From Paenibacillus sp. FSL R7-0273 (GTDB taxonomy: Bacteria; Bacillota; Bacilli; Paenibacillales; Paenibacillaceae), in assembly GCF_000758625.1 (NCBI RefSeq), contig NZ_CP009283.1:6379501-6443500 (forward strand): DNA of 64,000 nucleotides. Reading direction: 5' to 3'. Both the position numbers and the translations under genes were made by a program. Shown piece by piece: positions 40,232 through 49,279 of this stretch. Within the stretch, counting starts at the first letter, position 1, and the number at the start of each line of letters is the position of its first letter. Under the pieces are notes generated by a model, which worked only from the letters and a program-made list of their open reading frames with translations, was not told the origin of the DNA and did no database searches.

Positions 40232-41692
40232 ATGCAAGCAACACAAGACAACCAGCAGCCGGCACTGCGCAAAACCTTCAAAGCCAGGCACCTGACGATG
40301 ATCGCCCTGGGCGGATCGATTGGAACAGGGCTATTCCTGGCCAGCGGCGGCGCCATTGCCTCCTCCGGTCCGGGCGGGGCTCTTCTCGCCTATGCCGCAG
40401 TCGGACTCATGGTGTACTTCCTGATGACCAGCCTCGGCGAGCTGGCCACCTACCTGCCTGATTCCGGTTCCTTCAGCACCTACGGCACCCGGTTTGTCAG
40501 CCCGGCCTTCGGCTTCGCCATCGGCTGGAATTTCTGGTACAACTGGGCGGTAACCATAGCAGCCGAGCTGGCCGCCGCAACGGTCATTATTAAGTACTGG
40601 TTCCCTGAGAGCTCCTCCGCTCTTTGGAGCCTGCTGTTCCTGCTGCTGATGTTCGGCCTGAACTTCCTCTCCTCGCGCGGGTACGGGGAATCCGAATACT
40701 GGTTCGCGATTATCAAAATCATCACCGTTATTGTCTTCCTGGTTGTCGGCGTGCTGATGATCTTCGGCATTATGGGCGGCGAGAAGATCGGCTTCAGCAA
40801 CTTCCAGCTTGGCGGAAGCTCGTTCCACGGCGGCTTCTTTGCCTTCGTGGGCGTCTTTATGGCCGCCGGCTTCTCCTTCCAGGGAACCGAGCTGGTCGGC
40901 GTTGCTGCCGGTGAGAGCGAGAATCCGCGCCGGAACGTGCCGATTGCCATCCGCCAGGTATTCTGGCGGATTATGATCTTTTATATCTTCGCGATTTTCG
41001 TTATCGGCATGGTGATCCCCTATACGAATCCAGACCTGCTGCGCGGGGGCATTGATGACATCGGCGTCAGCCCGTTCACCATTATCTTCAACAAAGCCGG
41101 ACTGGCGATCGCCGCTTCTGTGATGAATGCCGTTATCCTGAGCTCCGTGCTATCGGCCGGTAACTCCGGCATGTATGCCTCCACCCGCGTCCTGTACGCG
41201 ATGGCCAAGGACGGCATGGCGCCGCGCGCGCTGGGCAAGCTGAACAGCCGCGGCGTGCCTGTCGGTGCTCTGCTGGTAACGACAGCGGTCGGCATGCTGG
41301 CCTTCCTCGCCTCCTTCTTCGGCGACGGGGCCGTCTATAACTGGCTGCTTAACGCCTCCGGGATGTGCGGCTTCATTAACTGGCTGGGCATTGCCGTCTG
41401 CCATTACCGGTTCCGCCGCGCTTTTGTGAAGCAGGGCCACTCACTGGATGAGCTGCCGTACCGGGCCAGATGGTTCCCGTTCGGGCCGCTCTTTGCCTTC
41501 GCACTCTGTATGATCGCAGTGCTCGGCCAGAACATGGGCGCCTTCACCGGCAGTAGCATCGACTGGTACGGCGTGCTGGTCTCCTACGTCAGCGTGCCGC
41601 TATTCCTGCTGATCTGGGCCGGTTACAGCTGGTTCAGACCAAGCCGTCTCATTCCGCTCAAGGATTGTGATCTCAGCACTCCAGCAGATTAA
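40232..41692 (+). CDS. lysP: Lysine-specific permease (APC family)
   Basis: 486 residues from the ATG at 40232, preceded by AAGGAG; the frame reaches back to 39968 but that part overlaps the riboswitch. About 12 membrane segments. N-terminal KARHLTMIALGGSIGTGLF and the internal FSFQGTELVGVAAGESE match E. coli LysP closely along the whole length, including HYRFRR near the end. Proton-coupled lysine uptake at the cytoplasmic membrane; the riboswitch upstream independently supports lysine as substrate. Confidence 0.93.
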   Translation: MQATQDNQQPALRKTFKARHLTMIALGGSIGTGLFLASGGAIASSGPGGALLAYAAVGLMVYFLMTSLGELATYLPDSGSFSTYGTRFVSPAFGFAIGWNFWYNWAVTIAAELAAATVIIKYWFPESSSALWSLLFLLLMFGLNFLSSRGYGESEYWFAIIKIITVIVFLVVGVLMIFGIMGGEKIGFSNFQLGGSSFHGGFFAFVGVFMAAGFSFQGTELVGVAAGESENPRRNVPIAIRQVFWRIMIFYIFAIFVIGMVIPYTNPDLLRGGIDDIGVSPFTIIFNKAGLAIAASVMNAVILSSVLSAGNSGMYASTRVLYAMAKDGMAPRALGKLNSRGVPVGALLVTTAVGMLAFLASFFGDGAVYNWLLNASGMCGFINWLGIAVCHYRFRRAFVKQGHSLDELPYRARWFPFGPLFAFALCMIAVLGQNMGAFTGSSIDWYGVLVSYVSVPLFLLIWAGYSWFRPSRLIPLKDCDLSTPAD

Positions 41693-41730
41693 GCCATCAT
41701 TCAGCTGGTGAACGATTTACTGCATTAAAA

Positions 41731-41769
41731 ATGCTCCGCCGCCAGATAATGGCGCGGAGCATTTTTTTG
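41731..41769 (+). terminator. lysP terminator
   Basis: Stem ATGCTCCGC with GCGGAGCAT around a smaller CGCC/GGCG helix, then seven T. Confidence 0.88.
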
Positions 41770-41842
41770 TTGTATATCCCTTTAGCTTGATTTCAGTAGC
41801 CCAACCTCTTCGTTTCTTACATCGAGGGTGCGTAGCCCCTGC

Positions 41843-42982
41843 TTATTTCCAGGTCACATAGACCTTCAGATCACCGGTATTCTCAAAGGCGGAGCTGGTG
41901 TAGGCAAGCTGACTCAGCCCCAGCGCATACAGCGTCTGCAGATCACTCTTAAGCAGCTTCTCGCTCCCCCGGTAGCGGAACAGCAGTGACTGCTTGCCGG
42001 AAGCCATAGCCGCGCCCGCAAGCTCCTTCAGCTCTGCAGCGGAGCTGACGACCTCTTTTTCCTCATACAGCCTGTAATCCAGCTGCTCCTGCAGCTGCTC
42101 ATACACGGACACTGCCGTCCCGCCGCGGCTGACCAGCTCGGACAGTGTCTGGGCATAGGTAACTGATGCGGCAGGGTAGGATTTGGTCCAGCTGTGGTCA
42201 CGGCGCATCTGCGAGTCCGTTCTCATGTAGTATGCTGTGCTGACCTCGCCCCCGATGGCCGGCACCGGATCATCCCAAGTAGTATCCAGGTGGTACCAGA
42301 GCCCGTTCAGCTGAACCAGATTCCAGGCATGCGATTGTCTTGCCCCGCCCGCCGGCTTGGCAGTGCCTTCGACGATTTTATTCGGAATCCCTGCGCCGAG
42401 AAGGAGCTTATAGGTAAGCAGAGAATAGCCCTGGCATACGGCGCTGCCGGTTGTCAGCCCTTCGTAGGCAGTATATTTGGTGTACGAATTATCGTATTTC
42501 AGGTTCAGCACCACCCAGTCATGAATAGCCTTGATTTTCTGGTGGTTGTTCATGCCCGGCGTAATGATTTTCTGCAAAATCGCCTTTACCTGTTTATTCA
42601 CATATGCGGTTTGCTGCTGCGTCTCGCGGTATTTCACCTGCACTGTCACATTGGCAGACTGGCCGTTCTGGGTATATGAAAAGGCGTAGCTGTCAACGAT
42701 GTAATACAGATAAATATCACTGGCCATGGCTTGGTCAATTGCACTCTGCACCTGTGCCTTCAGCTTGTTGGTCTTCCCTGCATATTTAAAGGTGATCGTC
42801 TCCCGGCGGTTACTCATTGCCCCTGTCAGCTTCTGCGTCATTTCGCTTACCGATTGAAGCGAGGCGGATGCAGCAGCCGCGTGTACCTGTCCCCAGCCGT
42901 AATAAGCCGCCGGCGGTAAAGCTGCAGACAGCAGCATCCCCCCGAGTAGCGCCTTCATCAGCGACATATGTTTCTTTCGCAT
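41843..42982 (-). CDS. Secreted transglutaminase-like protein
   Basis: 379 residues. N-terminal signal peptide (Lys/Arg start, hydrophobic stretch about 9-36, AAAA cleavage region). Transglutaminase core with catalytic Cys in AVCQGYS (about 180), His in SHAWN (about 215) and Asp in HLDTTWDDP (about 232). Such proteins are transpeptidase- or peptidase-like enzymes acting outside the cell; the substrate cannot be told. The C-terminal 90 residues form a separate unassigned region. Confidence 0.88.
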   Translation of the reverse strand: MRKKHMSLMKALLGGMLLSAALPPAAYYGWGQVHAAAASASLQSVSEMTQKLTGAMSNRRETITFKYAGKTNKLKAQVQSAIDQAMASDIYLYYIVDSYAFSYTQNGQSANVTVQVKYRETQQQTAYVNKQVKAILQKIITPGMNNHQKIKAIHDWVVLNLKYDNSYTKYTAYEGLTTGSAVCQGYSLLTYKLLLGAGIPNKIVEGTAKPAGGARQSHAWNLVQLNGLWYHLDTTWDDPVPAIGGEVSTAYYMRTDSQMRRDHSWTKSYPAASVTYAQTLSELVSRGGTAVSVYEQLQEQLDYRLYEEKEVVSSAAELKELAGAAMASGKQSLLFRYRGSEKLLKSDLQTLYALGLSQLAYTSSAFENTGDLKVYVTWK

Positions 42983-43299
42983 GTTTCCCCCTTGCCTCCT
43001 GCAACCTTCAAATGGCTGTGGCTTACTGCAGAGTATAGTTTGTACTCCACTCTATAGTAGATGCCGGAAATTTATTTTATACGACCATAATCTCATGGAT
43101 CCCAATTTCTTTAATCTGCTAGGCTGCACTTCGCAGCATTATTCCCATATTATCTCAAATTAAATATATATACTATTATTATCGGCCTGGAATGTCAGTG
43201 AAATAAGGCTTTAGGATAGAATAGTACCCTGCTGTATGATGAATCTGGCCACTGCTATAATAAACATGAACGGAAACGGACACAGGGAGGGTTAACGCT

Positions 43300-43779
43300 G
43301 TGACAAATACACCCGGCAAAAAGAGAACCGACGCTGCCTCGCGAGTCATCAAGGCCTCACCGCATCATATTTACAAGGCACTCATAGACCCGGAAGCCCA
43401 GGTTGTGTGGCTGCCGCCCAAGGGGATGAAGTGCCATATCTTTGAGTTCGATGTCAGGGAAGGCGGCGCTTACCGGATGTCCTTAACCTATCTTCAGCCG
43501 GATTCTGCGACACAAGGCAAAAGCTCGGAGGATACCGATATTGTCCAGGGCAGGTTCCTGGAATGTATTCCGGACGAGCGTCTGGTACAGCTGGCCGAGT
43601 TCCAATCTGACGATCCGGCCTATGCCGGAGAAATGATCATGACCTGGAGCTTAGCCGCCGCGCCGGAAGGCACTTTAGTCACCATCGTTTGCGAGAACGT
43701 GCCGGAAGGAATACGCAAGGAAGACCACGACGAGGGGTTGCGGTCCAGTCTGGAGAATCTTGCTGAATATGTTGAGTAA
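43300..43779 (+). CDS. SRPBCC/AHSA1 family protein
   Basis: 159 residues, GTG start after AGGGAGG. N-terminal SRVIKASPHHIYKALIDPEA and the FDVREGGAYRMSL strand are typical of the AHSA1 (Aha1-like) branch of the START-related fold. A hydrophobic ligand pocket is expected; function unknown. The 317 bases between this gene and the divergent transglutaminase hold no other gene. Confidence 0.85.
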   Translation: MTNTPGKKRTDAASRVIKASPHHIYKALIDPEAQVVWLPPKGMKCHIFEFDVREGGAYRMSLTYLQPDSATQGKSSEDTDIVQGRFLECIPDERLVQLAEFQSDDPAYAGEMIMTWSLAAAPEGTLVTIVCENVPEGIRKEDHDEGLRSSLENLAEYVE

Positions 43780-43850
43780 CTACTGGTGCAGATTATTTCA
43801 TTGGCTAGGTCCCGCGCCTCTGACAGCCGCCGGCTTTGTTATTCCCGGCA

Positions 43851-43895
43851 AAAAAACTGCTCCCGTGCAGCTTCATGCTGCACAGAGAGCAGTTT
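43851..43895 (-). terminator. Terminator of the GH95 gene
   Basis: AAACTGCTC and GAGCAGTTT arms with an inner GTGCAG/CTGCAC helix, followed on the minus strand by seven T. May also serve the convergent SRPBCC gene. Confidence 0.85.
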
Positions 43896-43928
43896 GATAT
43901 CGCAACTATTTATTGCAGGTCCTTCCTC

Positions 43929-46325
43929 TTAACCTTTATCCGTAGTTACAAGGTAAACTTCACCGGCTTTAACCTGAAGAGGCTCAGCAGCATCGGCCAA
44001 GCTGCCGTCCGGCCGTGTGATCTTCAGCCCGCGATCGTATACAAGACGGCATTCCCCGTCTCTGGATGCGGTAATGCGTGCCGATACCAGCACGCGGTCC
44101 CGCCATTCCAGCTCAAGCTCGAAGCCGCCGCGTGCCCTGATTCCCTTAACCCTGCCGCTCTTCCATGCCTCCGGCAGGGCCGGGAGCAGGCGGAGCTCGC
44201 CCAGATGGCTCTGCAGCAGCATTTCGGCAATCCCTGCAGCCGCACCGAAGTTCCCGTCAATCTGGAACGGAGGATGGGCGTCGAACAGATTGGGATAAGC
44301 CGAGCGCGACAGCAGTGTGCGCACAAAGCCGTGAGCCGCCTCCCCGTCCCGCAGCCTTGCGTACAGGTTGATCAGCCAGGCACAGCTCCAGCCGGTATGC
44401 CCGCCTCCTGATGCTATTCGCTTCTCAAGCGTCCGCCGGGAGGCTTCAACCAGCTCCGGGGTATCCTGCTCATTGATCAGCTCCCCCGGGTACAGCCCGT
44501 ACAGATGAGAGACATGGCGGTGCCCCGGCTCTGCTTCAGTGAAATCTTCGAACCACTCCTGTAAGCGGCCGTCCGCAGTGATAACAAGCGGAGCCAGCTG
44601 CGGCAGCGTCTGCTCCAGCTGCTGCCGGAAGTCCTCATCCGTGTCCAGAATCCGCGCAGCCTCCACGCAGTGTCCAAACAGCTCCCGGATCAGGCTCATG
44701 TCCATTGCCGACCCCATAGAGACGCTGCAGGGCTCTCCTTCAGCGGTAACAAAGCGGTTCTCCGGCGAGGTCGACGGATTGGTGACGAGCAGGCCGTCCG
44801 GCCCTTCGACCAGCCAGTCCAGCGCGAACAGCGCTGCCCCCTTCATTAGCGGATAGGCCGTCTCCTGCAGAAAGGCAGGCTCGGGGTTATACGCGTAATG
44901 CTCCCACAGATGGCGGCTCAGCCACACGCCGCCCATCGGCCAGAACGCCCAGCTGGCATCGCCGCCGGACGGCACCGAGCTTCGCCACAAATCCACGTTG
45001 TGGTGGGCGGTCCAGCCGCGTGCCCCGTAATGGACCGCGGCCGTTCTGGCTCCGGTCTTGCTCAGCTCGCCGATCAGATCAATCAGCGGCCCGTGAAGCT
45101 CACTCAGATTGCCGGCCTCAGCCAGCCAGTAATTCATCTGCGTATTGATGTTCGTCGTATAGTTGCTGTTCCACGGCGGTGTAACATGCTCATTCCAGAT
45201 CCCCTGCAGATTGGCGGCCTGCGAGCCGGGACGCGAGCTGCCGATCAGCAGATAACGTCCGTACTGGAAGAGCAGCGCTTCCAGCGCCGGATCCTCCCCG
45301 CCGCTCTTGTAGGCGGCCAGCCGCTCATCCGTCGGCAGCTCAGCAGCCTCGCTCCAGCCGAGGTCCAGCTCCATCCGGCGGAACAGCGCCTGATGGTCTG
45401 CTGTGTGCCGCTGCTTGAGCACCTCATACGGTACTTCGGCAGCCGCCGCCAGCCTCCGTCCGCAGCTCTCAGCCGGGCTAAGCTGCTCTATGCCCGTTCT
45501 GCCGCTCTTCACCTCTGCCGCCTCAGCCTTCAAATGCGCAGCCCTGCTCTTCACCTGCTCATAATCCGTTGCCGCAGCAAGCACCAGCTGCACCTGATCC
45601 GCGCCGGTGATAATCAGCCGCCCGTCTGCCGCTTCGATGCTGCCCCCCGTGGCAATAACCTGCAAATGCAGCTCGAAGGCGATTCCCAGCCCGTCCTCGT
45701 ATTGGATCGCATACGGATGATCCTGGTGATAGTTATCAGCAATATGGGCCGGACAGCGCCCTTCCAGCACAAGCCCGGTCTCTCCCGCCTGCTTCACCGT
45801 ATGCCGCAGAGGACTCGAAAGCGCCAGCACAAGGTTCAGTCCTCCGCTTGCCTCGCTCAAAGCCCGGACCACCATCACTCCATCCGGCGCACTGATCCAT
45901 GCTTCACGGGTGAACAGGCCTGCTTCCGTCCGGAAGGATACAGAAGCGGTCCCGCTGTCCAGATCGAGCTCCCGGCTGTAATCCGTGCAGCCCTCTGCAC
46001 CCGGCTGGCTCAGCAGCAGATCACCAAGCGGCATATAAGCCTGGCAGTTTACGCCAAGCATCCGGCTGTTAATCAGCTTCTCAGCCTCGGTATAGCTTCC
46101 CTCCGTGACCAGCTCACGCGCCTTTTTCAGATAGCGTAGTGCCTCATAGTTGTTCGTATCCCGGGGGAATCCTGACCATAAGGTGTCTTCATTTAACTGG
46201 AACCGCTCCTCGGCTGTGCCGCCGAATACCATCGCGCCCATATGCCCGTTGCCGAGCGGCAGCGCCTCTTCCCAGACAGCCGCCGGCTGCTTGTACTGTA
46301 ATTTCCATATTTGCCTCTGGCTCAC
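43929..46325 (-). CDS. Glycoside hydrolase family 95 (alpha-L-fucosidase/galactosidase type)
   Basis: About 798 residues. The GTG at 46325 is chosen because GGGAGG (46335-46340) lies 9 bases upstream and the longer frame (to 46388) would begin inside a terminator. Begins with WKLQYKQPAAVWEEALPLGNG, the GH95 signature, and has LNEDTLWSGFP; the Asn-rich EHVTPPWNSNYTTNINTQ and the later DGNFGAAAGIAEM are where family catalytic Asn and Asp residues sit. No signal peptide, so it probably acts on imported oligosaccharides. Known GH95 activities are removal of alpha-1,2-linked fucose or L-galactose, including from xyloglucan. Last gene of the sugar island, after the transporter. Confidence 0.9.
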   Translation of the reverse strand: MSQRQIWKLQYKQPAAVWEEALPLGNGHMGAMVFGGTAEERFQLNEDTLWSGFPRDTNNYEALRYLKKARELVTEGSYTEAEKLINSRMLGVNCQAYMPLGDLLLSQPGAEGCTDYSRELDLDSGTASVSFRTEAGLFTREAWISAPDGVMVVRALSEASGGLNLVLALSSPLRHTVKQAGETGLVLEGRCPAHIADNYHQDHPYAIQYEDGLGIAFELHLQVIATGGSIEAADGRLIITGADQVQLVLAAATDYEQVKSRAAHLKAEAAEVKSGRTGIEQLSPAESCGRRLAAAAEVPYEVLKQRHTADHQALFRRMELDLGWSEAAELPTDERLAAYKSGGEDPALEALLFQYGRYLLIGSSRPGSQAANLQGIWNEHVTPPWNSNYTTNINTQMNYWLAEAGNLSELHGPLIDLIGELSKTGARTAAVHYGARGWTAHHNVDLWRSSVPSGGDASWAFWPMGGVWLSRHLWEHYAYNPEPAFLQETAYPLMKGAALFALDWLVEGPDGLLVTNPSTSPENRFVTAEGEPCSVSMGSAMDMSLIRELFGHCVEAARILDTDEDFRQQLEQTLPQLAPLVITADGRLQEWFEDFTEAEPGHRHVSHLYGLYPGELINEQDTPELVEASRRTLEKRIASGGGHTGWSCAWLINLYARLRDGEAAHGFVRTLLSRSAYPNLFDAHPPFQIDGNFGAAAGIAEMLLQSHLGELRLLPALPEAWKSGRVKGIRARGGFELELEWRDRVLVSARITASRDGECRLVYDRGLKITRPDGSLADAAEPLQVKAGEVYLVTTDKG

Positions 46326-46369
46326 GTTCCTCATCCTCCCGCACATTTCGTATAGACGCAGTATACAGC

Positions 46370-46394
46370 AAAAGACCCGGACTAACACCGGGTC
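46370..46394 (-). terminator. Intercistronic terminator after the binding-protein gene
   Basis: GACCCGG/CCGGGTC (46374-46380, 46388-46394) with a seven-base loop and only four T, between the solute-binding protein and GH95 genes. Probably partial, lowering expression of GH95. Confidence 0.6.
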
Positions 46395-46438
46395 CCTGCT
46401 GCTTGCATTAAGTTAGCTATCTGACAGTATCCTTTAGA

Positions 46439-48181
46439 TTAAAATTCTTTACCAGTCCACAGGGATACTCTCTTCTTCACGAGCTCAGTGAATTCTTTTT
46501 CCATATCCTGAGCGCCGGCTTTGTCCAGCTCGGCCAGGAATGCATCGTATACCTTGTCGAAGTCACCCGGTTTGGACAGGATTGCTTCCGGAATACGCTT
46601 GCGGATGATATCTGTAGTCTTCTTGAAGATTACCTGATATTGACCGTCAGTTGGAACAGGCAGGTTGTACAGGGCGCCGGTTTCCTTGATTGGGAACTCA
46701 TCTTCTTTAGGGAACAGGTCCTTCCAGGTTGTAGCGCCATAAGCCGCGAGTGATTCTTTCTCAGCATCGGAGTAAGCAGCTACAATTTCATCAGGGAAGG
46801 TTGCAGTATAGTAGTTGTCGGTCGGATCTTTTACTCCGTCTCCGTAACGTGCACCGAAGATCAGATACTGGCCGACACCCGTTTCTTTAGCGAAGTTTGC
46901 GGAATCATTGGCTTTTCTGTTGGAAATTTCAGCCGGAACTTCACGTTTGCCGTCTGCATTTACAGTGTAATGCTTGCCTTCTACACCCCAGCTTCTCAGG
47001 ATCTGGCCTTCATCGGAGGACATCCAGTCCAGCCATTTGATGATGCGCTCAGGGTCCTTAGCAGCAGTTGTGATTGCCAGGCCGTAGCCGTCGATACCAG
47101 TCTGCATGAAGGAGTGGTCTTTATACTCTTCGCTCATGGTTACAGGGAAGTGGGCATAGGTATACTCATCTTTACCTGCTGCCTTGAGGGCATTTTCGCC
47201 GTCAGCATATTCCCATTCCTGGGAGATCAGACCGAGTACACGTCCGCTTGCCACTTTGGCTTTGTATTGGTCATCTTTCTGGACGAAAGTATCTTTATCC
47301 AGCAAGCCTTGGTTATACATGCCGTTCAGCCAGCGGAAATATTCTTTTTCTTCAGGGCGCTTGTAGTGAAGCTTCGCTTCGTAGGTTTCCGGATCAACAT
47401 AGTATTCACCATCATCCGGTGCACCCGTTGTAATGAAGGCTGGATTCGTAACAGTAATCATGATCTTCCAGTCATCGGCATTCAGCGTAAGCGGAATTGT
47501 AGGCTGGCCGTCCGTTTCCGGATGCAGAGCTACGTAATCCTTCAGTACCTTTTCATAATCGGCCAACGTTTTTACTTCAGGATAGCCAAGCTCTTTCAGT
47601 ACACGGTGCTGGATTTCGAAGCCGCCGGTTGCGTCAAAGGAGGACTGGCCGACACCCATGTTAGTAGGGATCTGATAGATACTCTGATCATCCAGGCTGT
47701 ATTTCAGACGGTTCATGTTTTCGCCGTACACTTTTTTGAGGTTCGGAGCATGCTTGTCAATCAGATCAGTCAAATCGATAATCAGTCCGGCATCCACCAG
47801 GAGGCTCAGGTTACCTTTTGCAAAGATCAGATCGGGTACCTCGCCGCTGGCAGCCATCATAGGAATCTTCTGGTCACCGCCGCCGCTGCCGACATCAAAT
47901 TCAGCATCAATAGTTACACCGGTCTTTTCAGTAATGACTTTACCTACATCATCCTGCATATTGTTCCAGTTCGGACTTGCATCCCCACCGAAGAATGAAA
48001 TTGTAAAAGGGCTAGTATCCATTGCATCATCTGCCGGCTGGTTCGTTGCTGTGTTGTTACCGGTATTCTCTGGCGTATTGTTTGCAGTATTGTTGGCAGC
48101 GTTGTTGCCGCCACAGCCTGCGATCAGCATAGAGCTCATAAGCATGAGTGTAAAAGCAGTTTTAATGCCTTTGCTTTTCAT
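46439..48181 (-). CDS. ABC transporter sugar-binding lipoprotein (LplA-like)
   Basis: 580 residues. Lipoprotein signal with lipobox LIAGC at residues 19-23, followed by an Asn/Thr-rich linker and a long type 1 extracellular solute-binding domain, the size usual for the LplA class of Paenibacillus. Captures an oligosaccharide outside the membrane for the two permeases encoded just upstream. No ATPase gene is present; such systems normally share an MsmX-type ATPase from elsewhere. The gene has its own leader of 184 bp with a cre-like site, so it may be expressed above the permeases. Confidence 0.92.
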   Translation of the reverse strand: MKSKGIKTAFTLMLMSSMLIAGCGGNNAANNTANNTPENTGNNTATNQPADDAMDTSPFTISFFGGDASPNWNNMQDDVGKVITEKTGVTIDAEFDVGSGGGDQKIPMMAASGEVPDLIFAKGNLSLLVDAGLIIDLTDLIDKHAPNLKKVYGENMNRLKYSLDDQSIYQIPTNMGVGQSSFDATGGFEIQHRVLKELGYPEVKTLADYEKVLKDYVALHPETDGQPTIPLTLNADDWKIMITVTNPAFITTGAPDDGEYYVDPETYEAKLHYKRPEEKEYFRWLNGMYNQGLLDKDTFVQKDDQYKAKVASGRVLGLISQEWEYADGENALKAAGKDEYTYAHFPVTMSEEYKDHSFMQTGIDGYGLAITTAAKDPERIIKWLDWMSSDEGQILRSWGVEGKHYTVNADGKREVPAEISNRKANDSANFAKETGVGQYLIFGARYGDGVKDPTDNYYTATFPDEIVAAYSDAEKESLAAYGATTWKDLFPKEDEFPIKETGALYNLPVPTDGQYQVIFKKTTDIIRKRIPEAILSKPGDFDKVYDAFLAELDKAGAQDMEKEFTELVKKRVSLWTGKEF

Positions 48182-48247
48182 TTAATATCCCCCTCAAATA
48201 TTTTGTATGTTCCTGTATGCATATCAGGCTTAACCTGAGTATACCGT

Positions 48248-48261
48248 TGTTAGCGCTTGCA
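48248..48261 (-). promoter_or_regulatory. cre-like CcpA site before the binding-protein gene
   Basis: TGTTAGCGCTTGCA, about 11 of 14 positions to the cre consensus, 67 bases before the start codon. Would give catabolite repression by CcpA. Confidence 0.5.
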
Positions 48262-48300
48262 AAATCAATATAATAATAAATCCTGCAAGCGGTAAAGCTT

Positions 48301-48347
48301 GGGGAGTGTAATCCGGCAGATGTATCCGCTCAGCATTCACACTCCCC
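48301..48347 (-). terminator. Hairpin between permease and binding-protein genes
   Basis: GGGGAGTGT (48301-48309) pairs with ACACTCCCC (48339-48347) around a 29-base loop, just after the permease stop. No strong T-run, so it may be an RNA stabiliser or weak terminator. Confidence 0.45.
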
Positions 48348-48365
48348 GGCTATCATAACCGGAAT

Positions 48366-49265
48366 TTAGGCTTTAACAGCTCCAAGTGTCATACCGCCGA
48401 CAAAATACTTTTGCAGGAACGGATAAACAACGAGGATCGGTACAGTTACGACAATTGTGATTGCCATCTTGATCGACTCAGGTGAGATTTGCGCCATCTG
48501 CCGGGCCATATCATTGGCATTTACCATGCCGCTGCCCTGGTTAGTTGTTGCAAGCACCTTCATCAGCTCATACTGCAGTGTTGTAAGCTCGGGCTTGTTA
48601 CCGTTGTACAGATAGGTCGTGAACCATTCATTCCATTGTCCTACAGCGAGGAACAGGGCAATGGTGGCAAGTACCGGCTTACAGAGCGGCAGGATGATCT
48701 TGTAAAAAATCATAAAGTCATTCGCACCGTCCAGCTTTGCTGATTCCTGCAGGGCAAATGGCAGACCGTCCATAAAGGAGCGGATAATGAAGACATTGAA
48801 GGCGGAGACCATTCCCGGCAGGACATAAATCCAGAACGTTCCGATCAGGTTCAAGTCCTTCATCAGAATATACATCGGCACCATACCGCCGGTGAAATAC
48901 ATCGTCAGGGCCAGGAATGTGGAGATAAATTTTCTGGCTCTGAATTCCGGACGGCTGAGCGTAAAGGCCAGCATGGAAGCACTGATCAAACCGAACAATG
49001 TACCTAACAGGGTACGTAAAAGCGAAATCTTGAAGCCTTGAATCAGGCCGGTATAGCTGAAGATCCGTTCGTAGTTTTCAAGCGTGAAGGCTCTCGGCCA
49101 GATGTAAATGCCGCCGCGGACGGTATCTGTAGATTCGTTGAAAGAAATCGCCAGCACGTTGAGGAAGGGATATAACGTTACGATCATTACAAGGGTAAGA
49201 AAAACATACAGGAATATATCGAATGCACGTTCAGACTTTGTCATTTGAAAAGCCTTGCTAGCCAT
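48366..49265 (-). CDS. ABC sugar permease (LplC/YtcP type)
   Basis: 299 residues, about six membrane segments, with the binding-protein-dependent EAA-like loop around ALQESAKLDGANDFMIFYKIILP near residue 165. Starts 14 bases after the partner permease stop, so the two are co-translated. The C-terminal QKYFVGGMTLGAVKA is typical of this subfamily. Forms the channel for the sugar bound by the lipoprotein. Confidence 0.92.
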   Translation of the reverse strand: MASKAFQMTKSERAFDIFLYVFLTLVMIVTLYPFLNVLAISFNESTDTVRGGIYIWPRAFTLENYERIFSYTGLIQGFKISLLRTLLGTLFGLISASMLAFTLSRPEFRARKFISTFLALTMYFTGGMVPMYILMKDLNLIGTFWIYVLPGMVSAFNVFIIRSFMDGLPFALQESAKLDGANDFMIFYKIILPLCKPVLATIALFLAVGQWNEWFTTYLYNGNKPELTTLQYELMKVLATTNQGSGMVNANDMARQMAQISPESIKMAITIVVTVPILVVYPFLQKYFVGGMTLGAVKA

Positions 49266-49279
49266 TTATGAACCCCTCC

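Noticed and set aside
44898..46139. 413-codon plus-strand ORF opposite GH95
   Set aside because: Shadow of the GC-rich GH95 coding strand; no ribosome site or recognisable motif.
46326..46388. Upstream start of GH95 at 46388
   Set aside because: It would lie in the terminator hairpin at 46374-46394 and lacks a ribosome site; the GTG at 46325 has one.
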